Source: Hyphomicrobiales bacterium (lineage in GTDB: Bacteria; Pseudomonadota; Alphaproteobacteria; Rhizobiales; Rhizobiaceae). From it: a DNA stretch of 64,000 bases. The translations under genes were made by a program, and so were the position numbers. The stretch is from assembly GCA_900470965.1 (NCBI GenBank), contig UCCS01000059.1:1-64000 (forward strand). The letters run 5' to 3'. Each line of letters opens with the position of its first letter. Position 1 is the first letter of the stretch. Shown in pieces: positions 8,413 to 16,478 of this stretch. Under the pieces are notes generated by a model. The model ran no database searches. It had not been told where the DNA came from and saw only the letters and a program-made list of their open reading frames with translations.

Positions 8413-9933
8413 ATGCCGGTTCAAGACCAGGGCGAGCCTTTCAAGGCGGAAAACATCGCGGCCGGTGAGGCTGCTAGGGGTTCCTATCCGCGTGCCGGCA
8501 TGTTCAGCCGCCTCTCCGGCAAGCTGCTCTGGCTCACTGTCTTCTTCATCATGCTGGCGGAAATCCTGATCTTCTTTCCTTCGATCGCGAGCATGCGTGT
8601 GCGTTGGCTGGAGGATCGGTTGAATACGGCCGCCGCTGCCGCAATCGTCATCGATGGCCTGCAGCCGGTGGATCTGCCGCGTGCGCTGCAGAAGGAGACG
8701 CTGGAGGCGACCGGTACCAAGGCGATTGTGCTGCGCAAGGACGGCACCTCCCGCCTGCTTGCCATGAGCGAAATGCCGACCTCGGTCGACGAATCCTACG
8801 ATCTCAGCAACATCCCGCCGTTGACCGCGATGCGCGACGCGCTGGACACGATGATCTTCGGCGGCAACCGCATGATCCGCGTCTATGGTGCGGTGGGCGA
8901 GACCAATACCGGCGTCGAGGTGGTCATGAAAGACCGGCCTCTGCGTAAGGCGATGTTCGTCTATGCCCGTAACGTGCTGCTGCTGTCGATCCTGATCTCG
9001 CTGTTTACCGCGACACTGATTTTCTTCTCCATCAATCGCATTCTCATCCGCCCGATCCGCAGACTGACGGGCAGCATGCAGCAATTCGCCTCGGATCCCG
9101 AAAATCCGCTGCATGTCTATGTCGGCGACGGCGGCCGTGACGAACTGGCTGTTGCCGGCCGCAATCTTACATCCATGCAGCTCGAACTGCAGAAGACGCT
9201 GAAGCAGCAGAAAAACCTTGCAGCACTTGGCCTCGCGGTCTCGAAGATCAACCACGACATGCGCAACATCCTGGCATCCGCCCAGCTCATGTCTGACCGC
9301 CTCGTCGATGTCGACGATCCCTTGGTGAAAAGCTTCGCGCCGAAGCTACTGCGCACCATCGATCGCGCCGTCGGCTACACGACCGAAGTCCTCTCTTACG
9401 GCAAGGCAACTGAATCGGCGCCGCGCCGCCGCCGAATCCATCTTTACGAGCTTGTGCAGGAGGTGAAGGACATCCTCGCCATCGAGCCACAAAGCGGCGT
9501 CGAGTTCATCGAGCAGATGGGGCCGGATCTGGAAGTGGACGCTGATAGCGAGCAATTGTTCCGGATCATCCACAATCTCTGCCGCAACGCTCTGCAGGCG
9601 TTGACCTCGCCGGGCGAGCAGGGGGCTGGGATCGTCAGGCGCATCACAGTCGCCGCCCAGCGCGTCGGCAGCGTCGTCAGCATCACGGTGGACGATACAG
9701 GCCCCGGCATGCCGCTGAAGGCGCGCCAGAACCTGTTTGCGGCCTTCCGCGGCTCGGCCCGCTCCGGCGGCACCGGTCTAGGCCTCACCATCGCCCGCGA
9801 GCTGGTGCTGGCCCACGGCGGCACCATCGCGCTTGTGGAAAAGCCCTCGGTCGGCACGCAGTTCCGTATCGAAATTCCGGATCGCCCCGTTTCACTGGAA
9901 GATTACCGCAGCCGGTCGCACGCCGAAAAGTGA
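8413..9933 (+). CDS. membrane sensor histidine kinase (orphan)
   Basis: Two-component sensor kinase, 506 aa from the ATG at 8413. The open frame extends to a GTG at 8311, but that overlaps the terminator and has no support. Membrane segments lie at about 33-56 and 187-208, flanking a periplasmic sensor of about 130 residues. HAMP covers about 208-262. The phosphoacceptor box is SKINHDMRN (His281). The N box is NLCRNALQAL (about 387), G1 is DDTGPGMP (about 426) and G2 is GGTGLGL (about 452). No response regulator lies beside it, so its partner is elsewhere. It is followed by tRNA-Arg. Confidence 0.92.
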   Translation: MPVQDQGEPFKAENIAAGEAARGSYPRAGMFSRLSGKLLWLTVFFIMLAEILIFFPSIASMRVRWLEDRLNTAAAAAIVIDGLQPVDLPRALQKETLEATGTKAIVLRKDGTSRLLAMSEMPTSVDESYDLSNIPPLTAMRDALDTMIFGGNRMIRVYGAVGETNTGVEVVMKDRPLRKAMFVYARNVLLLSILISLFTATLIFFSINRILIRPIRRLTGSMQQFASDPENPLHVYVGDGGRDELAVAGRNLTSMQLELQKTLKQQKNLAALGLAVSKINHDMRNILASAQLMSDRLVDVDDPLVKSFAPKLLRTIDRAVGYTTEVLSYGKATESAPRRRRIHLYELVQEVKDILAIEPQSGVEFIEQMGPDLEVDADSEQLFRIIHNLCRNALQALTSPGEQGAGIVRRITVAAQRVGSVVSITVDDTGPGMPLKARQNLFAAFRGSARSGGTGLGLTIARELVLAHGGTIALVEKPSVGTQFRIEIPDRPVSLEDYRSRSHAEK

Positions 9934-9991
9934 TGCAATTTCCGCAAGCGAGCCTTGCCGAACCAAAGTCGCGATTTTTTTCGAATTGCTC

Positions 9992-10020
9992 TTGCATTGC
10001 CCGAAAAGACCCTTTAGAGA
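9992..10020 (+). promoter_or_regulatory. probable tRNA-Arg promoter
   Basis: TTGCAT, 17 bases, TAGAGA lies 37 bases before the tRNA. Spacing is ideal and the hexamers moderately match sigma70. Confidence 0.55.
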
Positions 10021-10056
10021 ACCGCCCACGCAAGCGGCACGGCCGCCACTGCAGAC

Positions 10057-10133
10057 GCACCCGTAGCTCAGCTGGATAGAGCACCAGACTACGAATCTGG
10101 GGGTCAGGAGTTCGAATCTCTTCGGGTGCGCCA
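10057..10133 (+). tRNA. tRNA-Arg (anticodon ACG)
   Basis: A 77-base cloverleaf. The acceptor stem is GCACCCG with CGGGTGC, the D arm contains AGCTCAGCTGGATAGAGC, the anticodon stem is CCAGA/TCTGG with loop CTACGAA (anticodon ACG), and the T arm carries GTTCGAATC. The discriminator G and a 3' CCA are encoded. ACG reads CGU, CGC and CGA after deamination to inosine. Confidence 0.97.
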
Positions 10134-10627
10134 TTTTCCAATTGTTCATGGTCATGACTTGGCAGCAGGCTCTTCATCGCGCCCGGCGCCATTGCTCTTG
10201 TCGCAAGCAAAACGGCTTCGGCCAACTTGGGCCTGATTGGTTCCCGCCTCTCCACCACCTCGACGATGTAAGATAACCCAGCGCGAGCGCCAGGGCGGCG
10301 ACCGCAATTCCGGCGCTGATCACGCTCGTCGGCGTTATTCCGAAACTGGCGTGCAAGGCAATGTACTTCCCCGGCGCAGATCAAACACTGACTGATTTGC
10401 CGAGGATGTGAAGGACCGCGGTCAAAGGTTCTTCTTCCTGAACAACTGTCATTTTGAAGCTCCGATGCAGATGGTGCCGCGACCGAGCGTCCATTCTGAA
10501 GCCTGCCGCAAGCTTCGACGGGCGCCACGATACCATCGCTCCCCACCTCCATGCCTAGTTTCGCGCAACCTTCGGCGTCTATCTGCGGAAGTGATGGATT
10601 GTGTCGGGCGGGAAGCCGGAGGGTTGG
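10134..10627. other. gene-poor stretch after tRNA-Arg
   Basis: About 490 bases without a convincing gene. Open frames here lack start signals; one on the minus strand reads through the tRNA. No duplicate of the tRNA 3' end and no integrase was seen, so there is no sign of an integrated element. A hydrophobic frame with a TTG start (10174-10356, minus) has the look of a small membrane protein but no strong support. Confidence 0.5.
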
Positions 10628-10942
10628 ATGATGACGAGAATTGTTGGTGTCGTTGGTCTCGTCGCGATGATGGCTGCTCTGGCGGGCTGTATCGATCGCG
10701 CCAATGCGCCGGTGCTCGTGCCGGTCGCTTCACCCGTTAATCCGCCTGGTGTCACCCACAGCCTCTGTATGTCCGATGCCAACGCCATGTATGATGAGGC
10801 AAACAAGCAGTACGACCTGCGTGCGCAGATGACCGGGCACCGCGACGCGATGGAACGGGAAACCAATGCAAGCGGCGCGGCCCACAGGCAATATGTCGCC
10901 TGCGTCGCAAGCCAGGGCTACCGTCCTTTGTACGCGAATTGA
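10628..10942 (+). CDS. small lipoprotein of unknown function
   Basis: Predicted lipoprotein of about 104 aa. The start is one of the paired ATGs at 10628/10631 behind GGAGGG (10618-10623). The signal sequence ends in the lipobox LAGC, so the mature protein begins at a lipid-modified cysteine near residue 20. The mature part is polar and helix-prone (MYDEANKQYDLRAQMTGH) with two further cysteines (SLCMSD, YVACVASQGY). I do not recognise the family. It is a single gene in a stretch of small exported proteins. Confidence 0.7.
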   Translation: MMTRIVGVVGLVAMMAALAGCIDRANAPVLVPVASPVNPPGVTHSLCMSDANAMYDEANKQYDLRAQMTGHRDAMERETNASGAAHRQYVACVASQGYRPLYAN

Positions 10943-11142
10943 GAACGGTGAATTCACACAGCTGATGAATTGTCGCAGGCGCTGCTCTCGCGGCTTTTGC
11001 AAAATCGCAATTTTTGATTTTTTGTGTCTTTCAGTCACGCCGGATCGCCTGCAATCACAAGTGTAGGAAGCTGCGTGTCGTGATGGAACTTCGCGCGTAT
11101 AGAACGCATTTTTCATAGGTAAATCCAGAAGGAGGGTTTATC

Positions 11143-11514
11143 ATGAAAATGCTTAATCTAGCCCCAGCCGCCTTTGCGCTCAGCGCTCTTCTCGCCCTCT
11201 CGTCTACCGTTCCCGCGCTGGCGGCGCCCGTTCAGCAGGCCCGGATCCCGGTCCCATCGAATGTGGAAATGGTGCAATATAAAGCACATGCCGGCTATTG
11301 GCATGGCTATCATGGATTCCGCACGGAACGCCCCGGTACCCGCCGTCACTCCGACGGCTACTGGTATCCGCTTGCCGCGTTCGGCGTTGAAGCCGGCACC
11401 ACGGGCTCGATTGTCCGCGAACCGGTCAACCGCCCCGAGCCGAAAACTATGTGCAACCCCTCGTTTAATGGCACGATCGGCCCCGGCAGCATGCCCTGTG
11501 ACAACGGCTATTGA
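11143..11514 (+). CDS. exported small protein, Cys-containing C-terminus
   Basis: A 123-aa exported protein behind a strong site (AAGGAGGG). The signal peptide is residues 1-27 (core FALSALLALSSTVPALA, cut before APVQQ). The mature part contains YWHGYHGFRTERPGTRRHSD and GYWYPLAAFG, an aromatic-rich pattern seen in small secreted rhizobial proteins (a BA14K-like relation is possible but unproven). It ends CNPSFNGTIGPGSMPCDNGY, with two cysteines that could pair. A strong terminator follows. Function unknown. Confidence 0.75.
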   Translation: MKMLNLAPAAFALSALLALSSTVPALAAPVQQARIPVPSNVEMVQYKAHAGYWHGYHGFRTERPGTRRHSDGYWYPLAAFGVEAGTTGSIVREPVNRPEPKTMCNPSFNGTIGPGSMPCDNGY

Positions 11515-11524
11515 GCCAGCAAAG

Positions 11525-11552
11525 AAAAAGGCGGCCAAAAGCCGCCTTTTTC
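11525..11552. terminator. bidirectional-looking terminator
   Basis: AAAAAGGCGGC, loop CAAAA, GCCGCCTTTTT, 10 bases after the preceding stop. The symmetric A- and T-runs allow function on either strand; plus-strand use is certain from context. Confidence 0.9.
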
Positions 11553-11669
11553 TTGTCCGCAATCGCAACTCACGTCGTCGTGATCGCCGTTTCAAGGCAG
11601 TAGAATATGACAATTCCGCTTCCTAGCTCCTTGGCGTAAATTCCAACCATCCTCCCAAGGAGACAAGAA

Positions 11670-11948
11670 ATGATCAATGTCGTGAAGAATGGCCTCGTGG
11701 CCGTAGCCCTTGGCGCAATCATCACCGTTTCGGCTTTCGCATCTGCCAACGCAGCCCCGGCGCAACAGCAGCAGCAGGTCGTAAAGCAGCAGAAGAACAC
11801 GACCGCTCGCAATGAGCCCCACACCACGGGTTCGGTCAATGGTACTTCCAGCAGCTCCGAACCTTACCAGTATGGCCGGAAGAAGTCGCTCAACATGGCT
11901 TGCGGCCTGCGCTTCAACCCGACCAGTAGCTCGGGCTGCAACTATTGA
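11670..11948 (+). CDS. exported small Gln/Ser-rich protein
   Basis: A 92-aa exported protein behind AAGGAGAC. The signal peptide is residues 1-28 (VALGAIITVSAFASANA cut before APAQQ). The mature part has a Gln run, the string TTGSVNGTSSSSEP, and ends ACGLRFNPTSSSGCNY. The TTGS string and the closing pattern of two cysteines followed by Asn and a final Tyr are shared with the preceding exported protein, suggesting distant paralogy. A terminator follows. Function unknown. Confidence 0.7.
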   Translation: MINVVKNGLVAVALGAIITVSAFASANAAPAQQQQQVVKQQKNTTARNEPHTTGSVNGTSSSSEPYQYGRKKSLNMACGLRFNPTSSSGCNY

Positions 11949-12000
11949 ACCCGGATTGCAGGCATAGGCGAGGGAACTGACATCCCTGTCACGAAAAGAG

Positions 12001-12026
12001 GGCAGCCTTCATGGCTGCCTTTTTCG
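12001..12026 (+). terminator. terminator between convergent genes
   Basis: GGCAGCC, loop TTCAT, GGCTGCC, TTTTTCG. It serves the small exported gene and overlaps the last codons of the convergent SDR gene. Confidence 0.85.
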
Positions 12027-12980
12027 TTCCAGGGAAGCCTCGGTCACGTTGTCGAGGGAGAGCCCGGTCAGATCTTCAGAGACCTGCCACAGCTTTCGCC
12101 AGACCGTTTTGTCCTGCGCTGCGTGAACAATCTTTGCGAGCCTCGGCGAACCCTTCAGCTCATAGAAACCATCGGGGCCGTACATGACGCCGCCCTTCGC
12201 ATCCGGTGAGGTCGCGGCAAACAGCGTCGGCAATGCGCCGGCAGCAGCCGACTGGGAAAGCAGAGGCTCCAGCAATTTGCCGAAACGCTCCTGCCAGCTT
12301 GGGCCGGTGCGTCCCATGCGCGGGCCCGTGCTCTGCAGGCCGGTCACGGCGTAGCCGGGATGCGCCGCCGTGCTCGTCAGGTTCCAGCCTTCCGCCCGGG
12401 CAATACGGTCGAGTTCCAGGCTGAACATCAGCGTTGCGAGCTTGGACTGCGCATAGGCTGACCAGTAGCCGTAGCGTTTCTCGCATTGCAGGTCGTCGAA
12501 ATTGATCTTGCCGGAGCGGTGCGCAAGGCTGCTCACGGTCACGACGCGCGGTGCCTTTCCCGAGAGCACCATGGGCAGTAGCCGCAGGCTCCAGGCGAAA
12601 TGGCCGATATAATTGGCGCCGAGCTGCATCTCGAACCCATCCTCGGTGACGTGGCGCGTCGGGATCGCCATCACACCTGCATTGTTGATGAGCAGGTCGA
12701 TGCGCGGCAGCGAGGCAGAGAGACGAGCAGCGCAGTTTGCGACCGATGTCAGGCTCGCAAGATCGAGCGGTTCGAAGCTCACCTCGGCCCCGGCATGCGT
12801 CGCCCGGATCTTCGCGAGCACCTCGTTGCCCTTTTCCACATTGCGTGATGCGATGATCACACGGGCGCCGGCTCCGGCGAGCGCCTTGGCCGTTTCATTT
12901 CCGATGCCGCTGGTCGCGCCGGTAATGACTGCGATGCGGCCCGTCTGGTCCGGTATGTTCGTCGTTGTCCAGTCAGTCAT
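12009..12980 (-). CDS. SDR oxidoreductase, retinol-dehydrogenase-like
   Basis: Short-chain dehydrogenase/reductase of 323 aa, longer than classical SDRs and resembling the protochlorophyllide-reductase/retinol-dehydrogenase group. Cofactor loop TGATSGIG (residues about 20-27), NNAGVM, catalytic Ser in VTVSSLAHRSG, and YAQSKLA with the catalytic Tyr and Lys are present. Substrate unknown. A perfect 10-bp palindrome lies 34 bases upstream, suggesting repression by a TetR-type protein. Confidence 0.88.
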   Translation of the reverse strand: MTDWTTTNIPDQTGRIAVITGATSGIGNETAKALAGAGARVIIASRNVEKGNEVLAKIRATHAGAEVSFEPLDLASLTSVANCAARLSASLPRIDLLINNAGVMAIPTRHVTEDGFEMQLGANYIGHFAWSLRLLPMVLSGKAPRVVTVSSLAHRSGKINFDDLQCEKRYGYWSAYAQSKLATLMFSLELDRIARAEGWNLTSTAAHPGYAVTGLQSTGPRMGRTGPSWQERFGKLLEPLLSQSAAAGALPTLFAATSPDAKGGVMYGPDGFYELKGSPRLAKIVHAAQDKTVWRKLWQVSEDLTGLSLDNVTEASLERKRQP

Positions 12981-13013
12981 GGAAATTTCCTTTTGCGGTG
13001 TGAGGCGGCGCGG

Positions 13014-13023
13014 ACCGATCGGT
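13014..13023. promoter_or_regulatory. candidate TetR-type operator
   Basis: Perfect palindrome ACCGATCGGT in the leader or promoter of the SDR gene. Short palindromes of this form are common TetR-family sites. The regulator could be the TetR gene at 13882-14556; this is inference. Confidence 0.4.
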
Positions 13024-13205
13024 AAATCACGCGATGAGAATTATTGCATTAACTGCAAAAATGCAATAGATACAAAAATACACGAAATGTTGTTGGAAAA
13101 AGACATGCGCGAAAACGATGGATTGACGAGGCTGCCATGGAATTGCCATGCTGCGAGAGATCGTCGCATCGATAGTCAATCGCATTTCAGGCAGGTGGGA
13201 TAATC

Positions 13206-13871
13206 ATGATCGCAAAGACTGCATTCTCCGATTTCCTGCATTTTTTCCGTTCCTGGCTGAGCAACCCGCTGAGGGTTGCCGCCATTGCACCCTCCGGCGA
13301 CTCGCTCGCCCGGATCATGACCAGCGAGATTGCTGCTCTGGATGGTCCGATCATCGAGCTCGGTCCGGGCACCGGCGTCTTTACCCGCGCGCTGCTTGCG
13401 CGCGGCATCAGCGAAGCCGATCTTACCCTTATCGAATATGGTCCTGAATTCATCGGGTCGCTTCAGAAGCGTTTTCCCGACGCGCGCATCCTGCAGATGG
13501 ACGCCGGCCAACTGGCGCAGGCCAATATTTTCGAGGGTGAACCTGTCGGCGCCGTCGTCAGCGGCCTGCCGCTGCTTTCCATGTCGCCGCGCAAGATCGC
13601 CTCGATCCTGGCAGGCGCCTTCGTCTATATGCGGGCCGGCGGTGCCTTCTATCAGTTTACCTACGGACCGCGTTGTCCTGTGCCACGTCCGATCCTCGAT
13701 CGCCTCGGCCTTAAGGCGACGCGCATCGGTGGCACGGTCCGCAACCTGCCGCCGGCTTCCGTCTACCGGATTTCGCGCCGCAAGCCGCTGGAGCTCTCGC
13801 GTGAGCGCTTCAAATATCGCAGCAGCGGAGTGGATATGGAGATCACCGCTTTCTCCGAAGCGGATGACTGA
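13206..13871 (+). CDS. SAM methyltransferase, PmtA-like
   Basis: Class I SAM-dependent methyltransferase of 221 aa. The N-terminal helix FLHFFRSWLSNPLRVAAIAP and motif I ELGPGTGVFTRALLARG (residues about 50-66) match the Sinorhizobium-type phospholipid N-methyltransferase family, which is related to rRNA adenine dimethylases. These enzymes methylate phosphatidylethanolamine toward phosphatidylcholine at the membrane. The ATG follows GGTGGGATAATC. It is followed after 10 bases by a TetR regulator and is probably co-transcribed with it. Whether it is the main PmtA or a paralogue cannot be told. Confidence 0.8.
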   Translation: MIAKTAFSDFLHFFRSWLSNPLRVAAIAPSGDSLARIMTSEIAALDGPIIELGPGTGVFTRALLARGISEADLTLIEYGPEFIGSLQKRFPDARILQMDAGQLAQANIFEGEPVGAVVSGLPLLSMSPRKIASILAGAFVYMRAGGAFYQFTYGPRCPVPRPILDRLGLKATRIGGTVRNLPPASVYRISRRKPLELSRERFKYRSSGVDMEITAFSEADD

Positions 13872-13881
13872 ATAACATCTG

Positions 13882-14556
13882 ATGGAAATGACAGAGAAGA
13901 AATTGCCTGAAGCCGTCGAGGGCAGGCGCGAGCGCAAGCGGCGCCAGACCCGGGAGCGCATCGAGCAAGCAGCGATGAGCCTCTTTCTGGAGCGCGGCTT
14001 TGACGCGACGACCATCGAGGAGATCACCGAAGCAGCCGATGTCTCGAAGCGCAGTTTCTTTGACTATTTCCCGTCGAAGGAAGAAGTCGTCTTCGCCTGG
14101 CAGGATTCCTTTGCTGACCGGTTGATGGCGGCGATTGCCGCCCGCCCGGCCGGTGAGTCTGACGTCAAGGCGGTCGAGGAAGCCCTGATCGTCACTGTGA
14201 CCGCTTCGGCCGACGAGCGCGCCATGGCGCTTGGCGAACTCATCCATTGCACGCCGACCCTCAAGGCCCGCGATCAGCTCAAATATGCCAAGCTGGAGCA
14301 GAAGTTGACCGAGGCGCTGATTACCCGCAGGGGCGGCGATCTTGAAGCGCGGGCGCACATGCGTTTGCTTTCGGCAATCGTCATCGGCGCGCTGCGCGTT
14401 GGCAGCGAGGTCTGGCAAGAGCGCACCCAGGGTGTTTCGATGGAGGGCGTTTCAATGGAAGCCTTCGCACGCGAGATCTTTGGCGAACTCTGGAAGATGC
14501 TGGCCGAATTCGGCGATGAGACGAAAGCCTACCTCCAAAGCAGTTCTATACGCTAG
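13882..14556 (+). CDS. TetR family regulator
   Basis: Repressor-type regulator of 224 aa. The N-terminal TetR helix-turn-helix covers about residues 18-65 (RERIEQAAMSLFLERGFD, then ITEAADVSKRSFFDYFPSKE). The C-terminal ligand domain is not diagnostic. A small in-frame duplication, GVSMEGVSMEA, appears near residue 186. A second ATG lies two codons in; neither has a strong site. It is probably cotranscribed with the methyltransferase. Its stop overlaps the convergent LysR stop by 3 bases. Confidence 0.88.
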   Translation: MEMTEKKLPEAVEGRRERKRRQTRERIEQAAMSLFLERGFDATTIEEITEAADVSKRSFFDYFPSKEEVVFAWQDSFADRLMAAIAARPAGESDVKAVEEALIVTVTASADERAMALGELIHCTPTLKARDQLKYAKLEQKLTEALITRRGGDLEARAHMRLLSAIVIGALRVGSEVWQERTQGVSMEGVSMEAFAREIFGELWKMLAEFGDETKAYLQSSSIR

Positions 14557-15482
14557 ATAATCACGCTTTCCGTTGCCGGCGGCGCTTCGGATCGATGCTT
14601 TCTCAGGAAATCGATGAGCGCGCGCAGCTTTGCAGGCACCCGCCGGCGATCCGGATAATAGAGCGTCAGGCCGGACAGCGGCGGGCTCCAGTCGGCAAGG
14701 ATCCGCACGAGCCGGCCATCTTCGAGAAAACGCTCGATATAGCCGTTGATCATGTAGGAAATGCCGATTCCATCGAGGGCTGCCTGGGTCAGTGCAGCGG
14801 AATCGTTGAGGATCAGCCGCGGATGGAGCGTAATATCGACGCGTTCGCCATCCTTCTCGAATTCCCAGCGCTCGACCTGGCCGCTCGTCACGAAGCGGAA
14901 GCCGATGCAATCATGCTGCAGCAGGTCGCGTGGATGCTTCGGCATGCCGCGGCGGCCGAGATATTCCGGCGAGGCGATGACATGGGCGCTGATAGGCGGG
15001 CCGATCGGAATGGCCACCATGTCCTTTGCCACCGTCTCTCCGAAGCGGATGCCGGCGTCGAAGCCTTCCGCGACGATATCGTTCATCGAGGCTTCTATCT
15101 TCACCTCGACCTGAATGTCGGGATAGGCATCCAGAAAATCGCGAAGCAGCGGCTGGATGGCAATCATATAGCCGGCGCGCAGCACATTGAGCCGCAAAAG
15201 GCCCGCCGGCCGGCCGACATCCGCATCGAGATCCTTGCTCGCGGCCGCAAGCTCGCCGAGGGCGGGAAGCACTCGCTCCAGATAGCGGCCGCCAGCTTCC
15301 GTCAGGCTCACGCTGCGGGTGGTGCGGTTGAAGAGCGGCAGACGCAATCGGCTCTCCAGCTTGCTGATCGTCTGGCTGATGGCGGACGGCGATACGCCAA
15401 GCCGAATGGCGGCAGCCGAAAAGCTCTTTTCCTCGGCGACGACGACAAAGGTTACCATGCCGTCAAGCATGTCCTGGCGCAT
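14553..15482 (-). CDS. LysR family regulator
   Basis: LysR-type regulator, 309 aa from the ATG at 15482, which is preceded by GGAG; an upstream TTG at 15500 is less likely. The winged helix is at residues 5-62 (AAIRLGVSPSAISQTISKLE, LFNRTTRSVSLTEAG), and the effector domain follows (FDAGIRFGETVAKDMV, LTLYYPDRRRVPAKLRAL). It is divergent from an SDR and an aldo/keto reductase, the usual arrangement for a LysR controlling its neighbours. The 130 bp between them is AT-rich and would hold its binding sites. Confidence 0.92.
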   Translation of the reverse strand: MRQDMLDGMVTFVVVAEEKSFSAAAIRLGVSPSAISQTISKLESRLRLPLFNRTTRSVSLTEAGGRYLERVLPALGELAAASKDLDADVGRPAGLLRLNVLRAGYMIAIQPLLRDFLDAYPDIQVEVKIEASMNDIVAEGFDAGIRFGETVAKDMVAIPIGPPISAHVIASPEYLGRRGMPKHPRDLLQHDCIGFRFVTSGQVERWEFEKDGERVDITLHPRLILNDSAALTQAALDGIGISYMINGYIERFLEDGRLVRILADWSPPLSGLTLYYPDRRRVPAKLRALIDFLRKHRSEAPPATESVII

Positions 15483-15611
15483 TCCATTCTCCGGTTTCAA
15501 GACCGAGATTAATAAGTTTCTCTAAAAAGGCCATTGCCATTTAATGAGCTTATCGAAATTATCTCCGCGGCCTAACTTCCCCTCCACCAACAGCCAGACG
15601 GAGTGAAGGCC

Positions 15612-16451
15612 ATGACAACAAGGGCTAGGATCCTTTTCATTACAGGTGTTTCCACCGGTTTCGGCCGCGCCCTTGCAGAGGCTGCCCTCGCCGAGGGCCA
15701 TAAGGTGGTTGGCACCTTGCGCAATGAAGAATCCCGCAAAGCGTTCGAGGCGCTGAAGCCCAGCTTCGCCTTCGGTATGCTGCTCGATGTCACTGATACC
15801 ACAGCGATCGCGCCTGTCGTTGCCGAGATCGAAAGGGAGGTCGGCCCGATCGACGTTCTCGTCAACAATGCCGGATACGGCCATGAAGGCCTCGTCGAGG
15901 AATCGAGCATGGAAGATCTGCGCCACCAGTTCGAGGTCAATGTTTTCGGTCCGGTGGCTGTCATGCAGGCGGTACTGCCCTATATGCGCAAGCGCCGCAG
16001 TGGCCATATCCTCAATGTCACCTCGATGGGCGGGATCATCACCATGCCAGGCATTGCCTTCTATCATGGCAGCAAGTTTGCCCTCGAGGGCATTTCGGAA
16101 AGCCTCGGCAAGGAAGTCAGGAGCTTCGGCATCCATGTGACGGCTGTCGAGCCCGGCGGTTTCCGCACTGATTGGGCCGGCCGCTCGATGGTGCGTGCGG
16201 AGCGTTCGATCGAAGATTATGATGAGGTTTTCGAGCCATTGCGCCAGCGCCGCCTCGAACGCAACGGCAACCAGCCGGGCGACCCCAAAAGGGCCGCGGC
16301 CGCAATGCTGACGCTCATTGCATCCGATAATCCGCCGGCCCATCTCTTGCTGGGGCGGGACGCGATCAGCCTCGTTCGTGAGAAACTGGGCTCTCTCAAG
16401 AGCGAATTCGACGCCTGGGAGCAAGTCTCCAGCTCCACCGATTTTGAGTGA
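15612..16451 (+). CDS. SDR oxidoreductase
   Basis: Classical short-chain dehydrogenase of 279 aa. The ATG at 15612 sits 8 bases after GGAG and is preferred to the GTG at 15603. Motifs: TGVSTGFGRALAEAAL (cofactor loop), NNAGYG, catalytic Ser in LNVTSMGGI and YHGSKFALEG with the active Tyr and Lys. Substrate unknown. Followed after 27 bases by an aldo/keto reductase in a likely operon controlled by the divergent LysR. Confidence 0.9.
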   Translation: MTTRARILFITGVSTGFGRALAEAALAEGHKVVGTLRNEESRKAFEALKPSFAFGMLLDVTDTTAIAPVVAEIEREVGPIDVLVNNAGYGHEGLVEESSMEDLRHQFEVNVFGPVAVMQAVLPYMRKRRSGHILNVTSMGGIITMPGIAFYHGSKFALEGISESLGKEVRSFGIHVTAVEPGGFRTDWAGRSMVRAERSIEDYDEVFEPLRQRRLERNGNQPGDPKRAAAAMLTLIASDNPPAHLLLGRDAISLVREKLGSLKSEFDAWEQVSSSTDFE

Positions 16452-16478
16452 TTTGATTGACCAAGAGAGGAAAATACG

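Noticed and set aside
10174..10356. Small hydrophobic minus-strand ORF (TTG start) after tRNA-Arg
   Set aside because: Only a TTG start with a marginal site and no family; noted as possible but not called.
9785..10552. Long minus-strand frame of 255 codons
   Set aside because: It reads through the antisense of tRNA-Arg and the 3' end of the sensor kinase gene; a classic spurious ORF with no start signals.
10057..10627. Integrated element at tRNA-Arg
   Set aside because: No integrase, no repeated tRNA 3' end and no change in gene content that would indicate an island.
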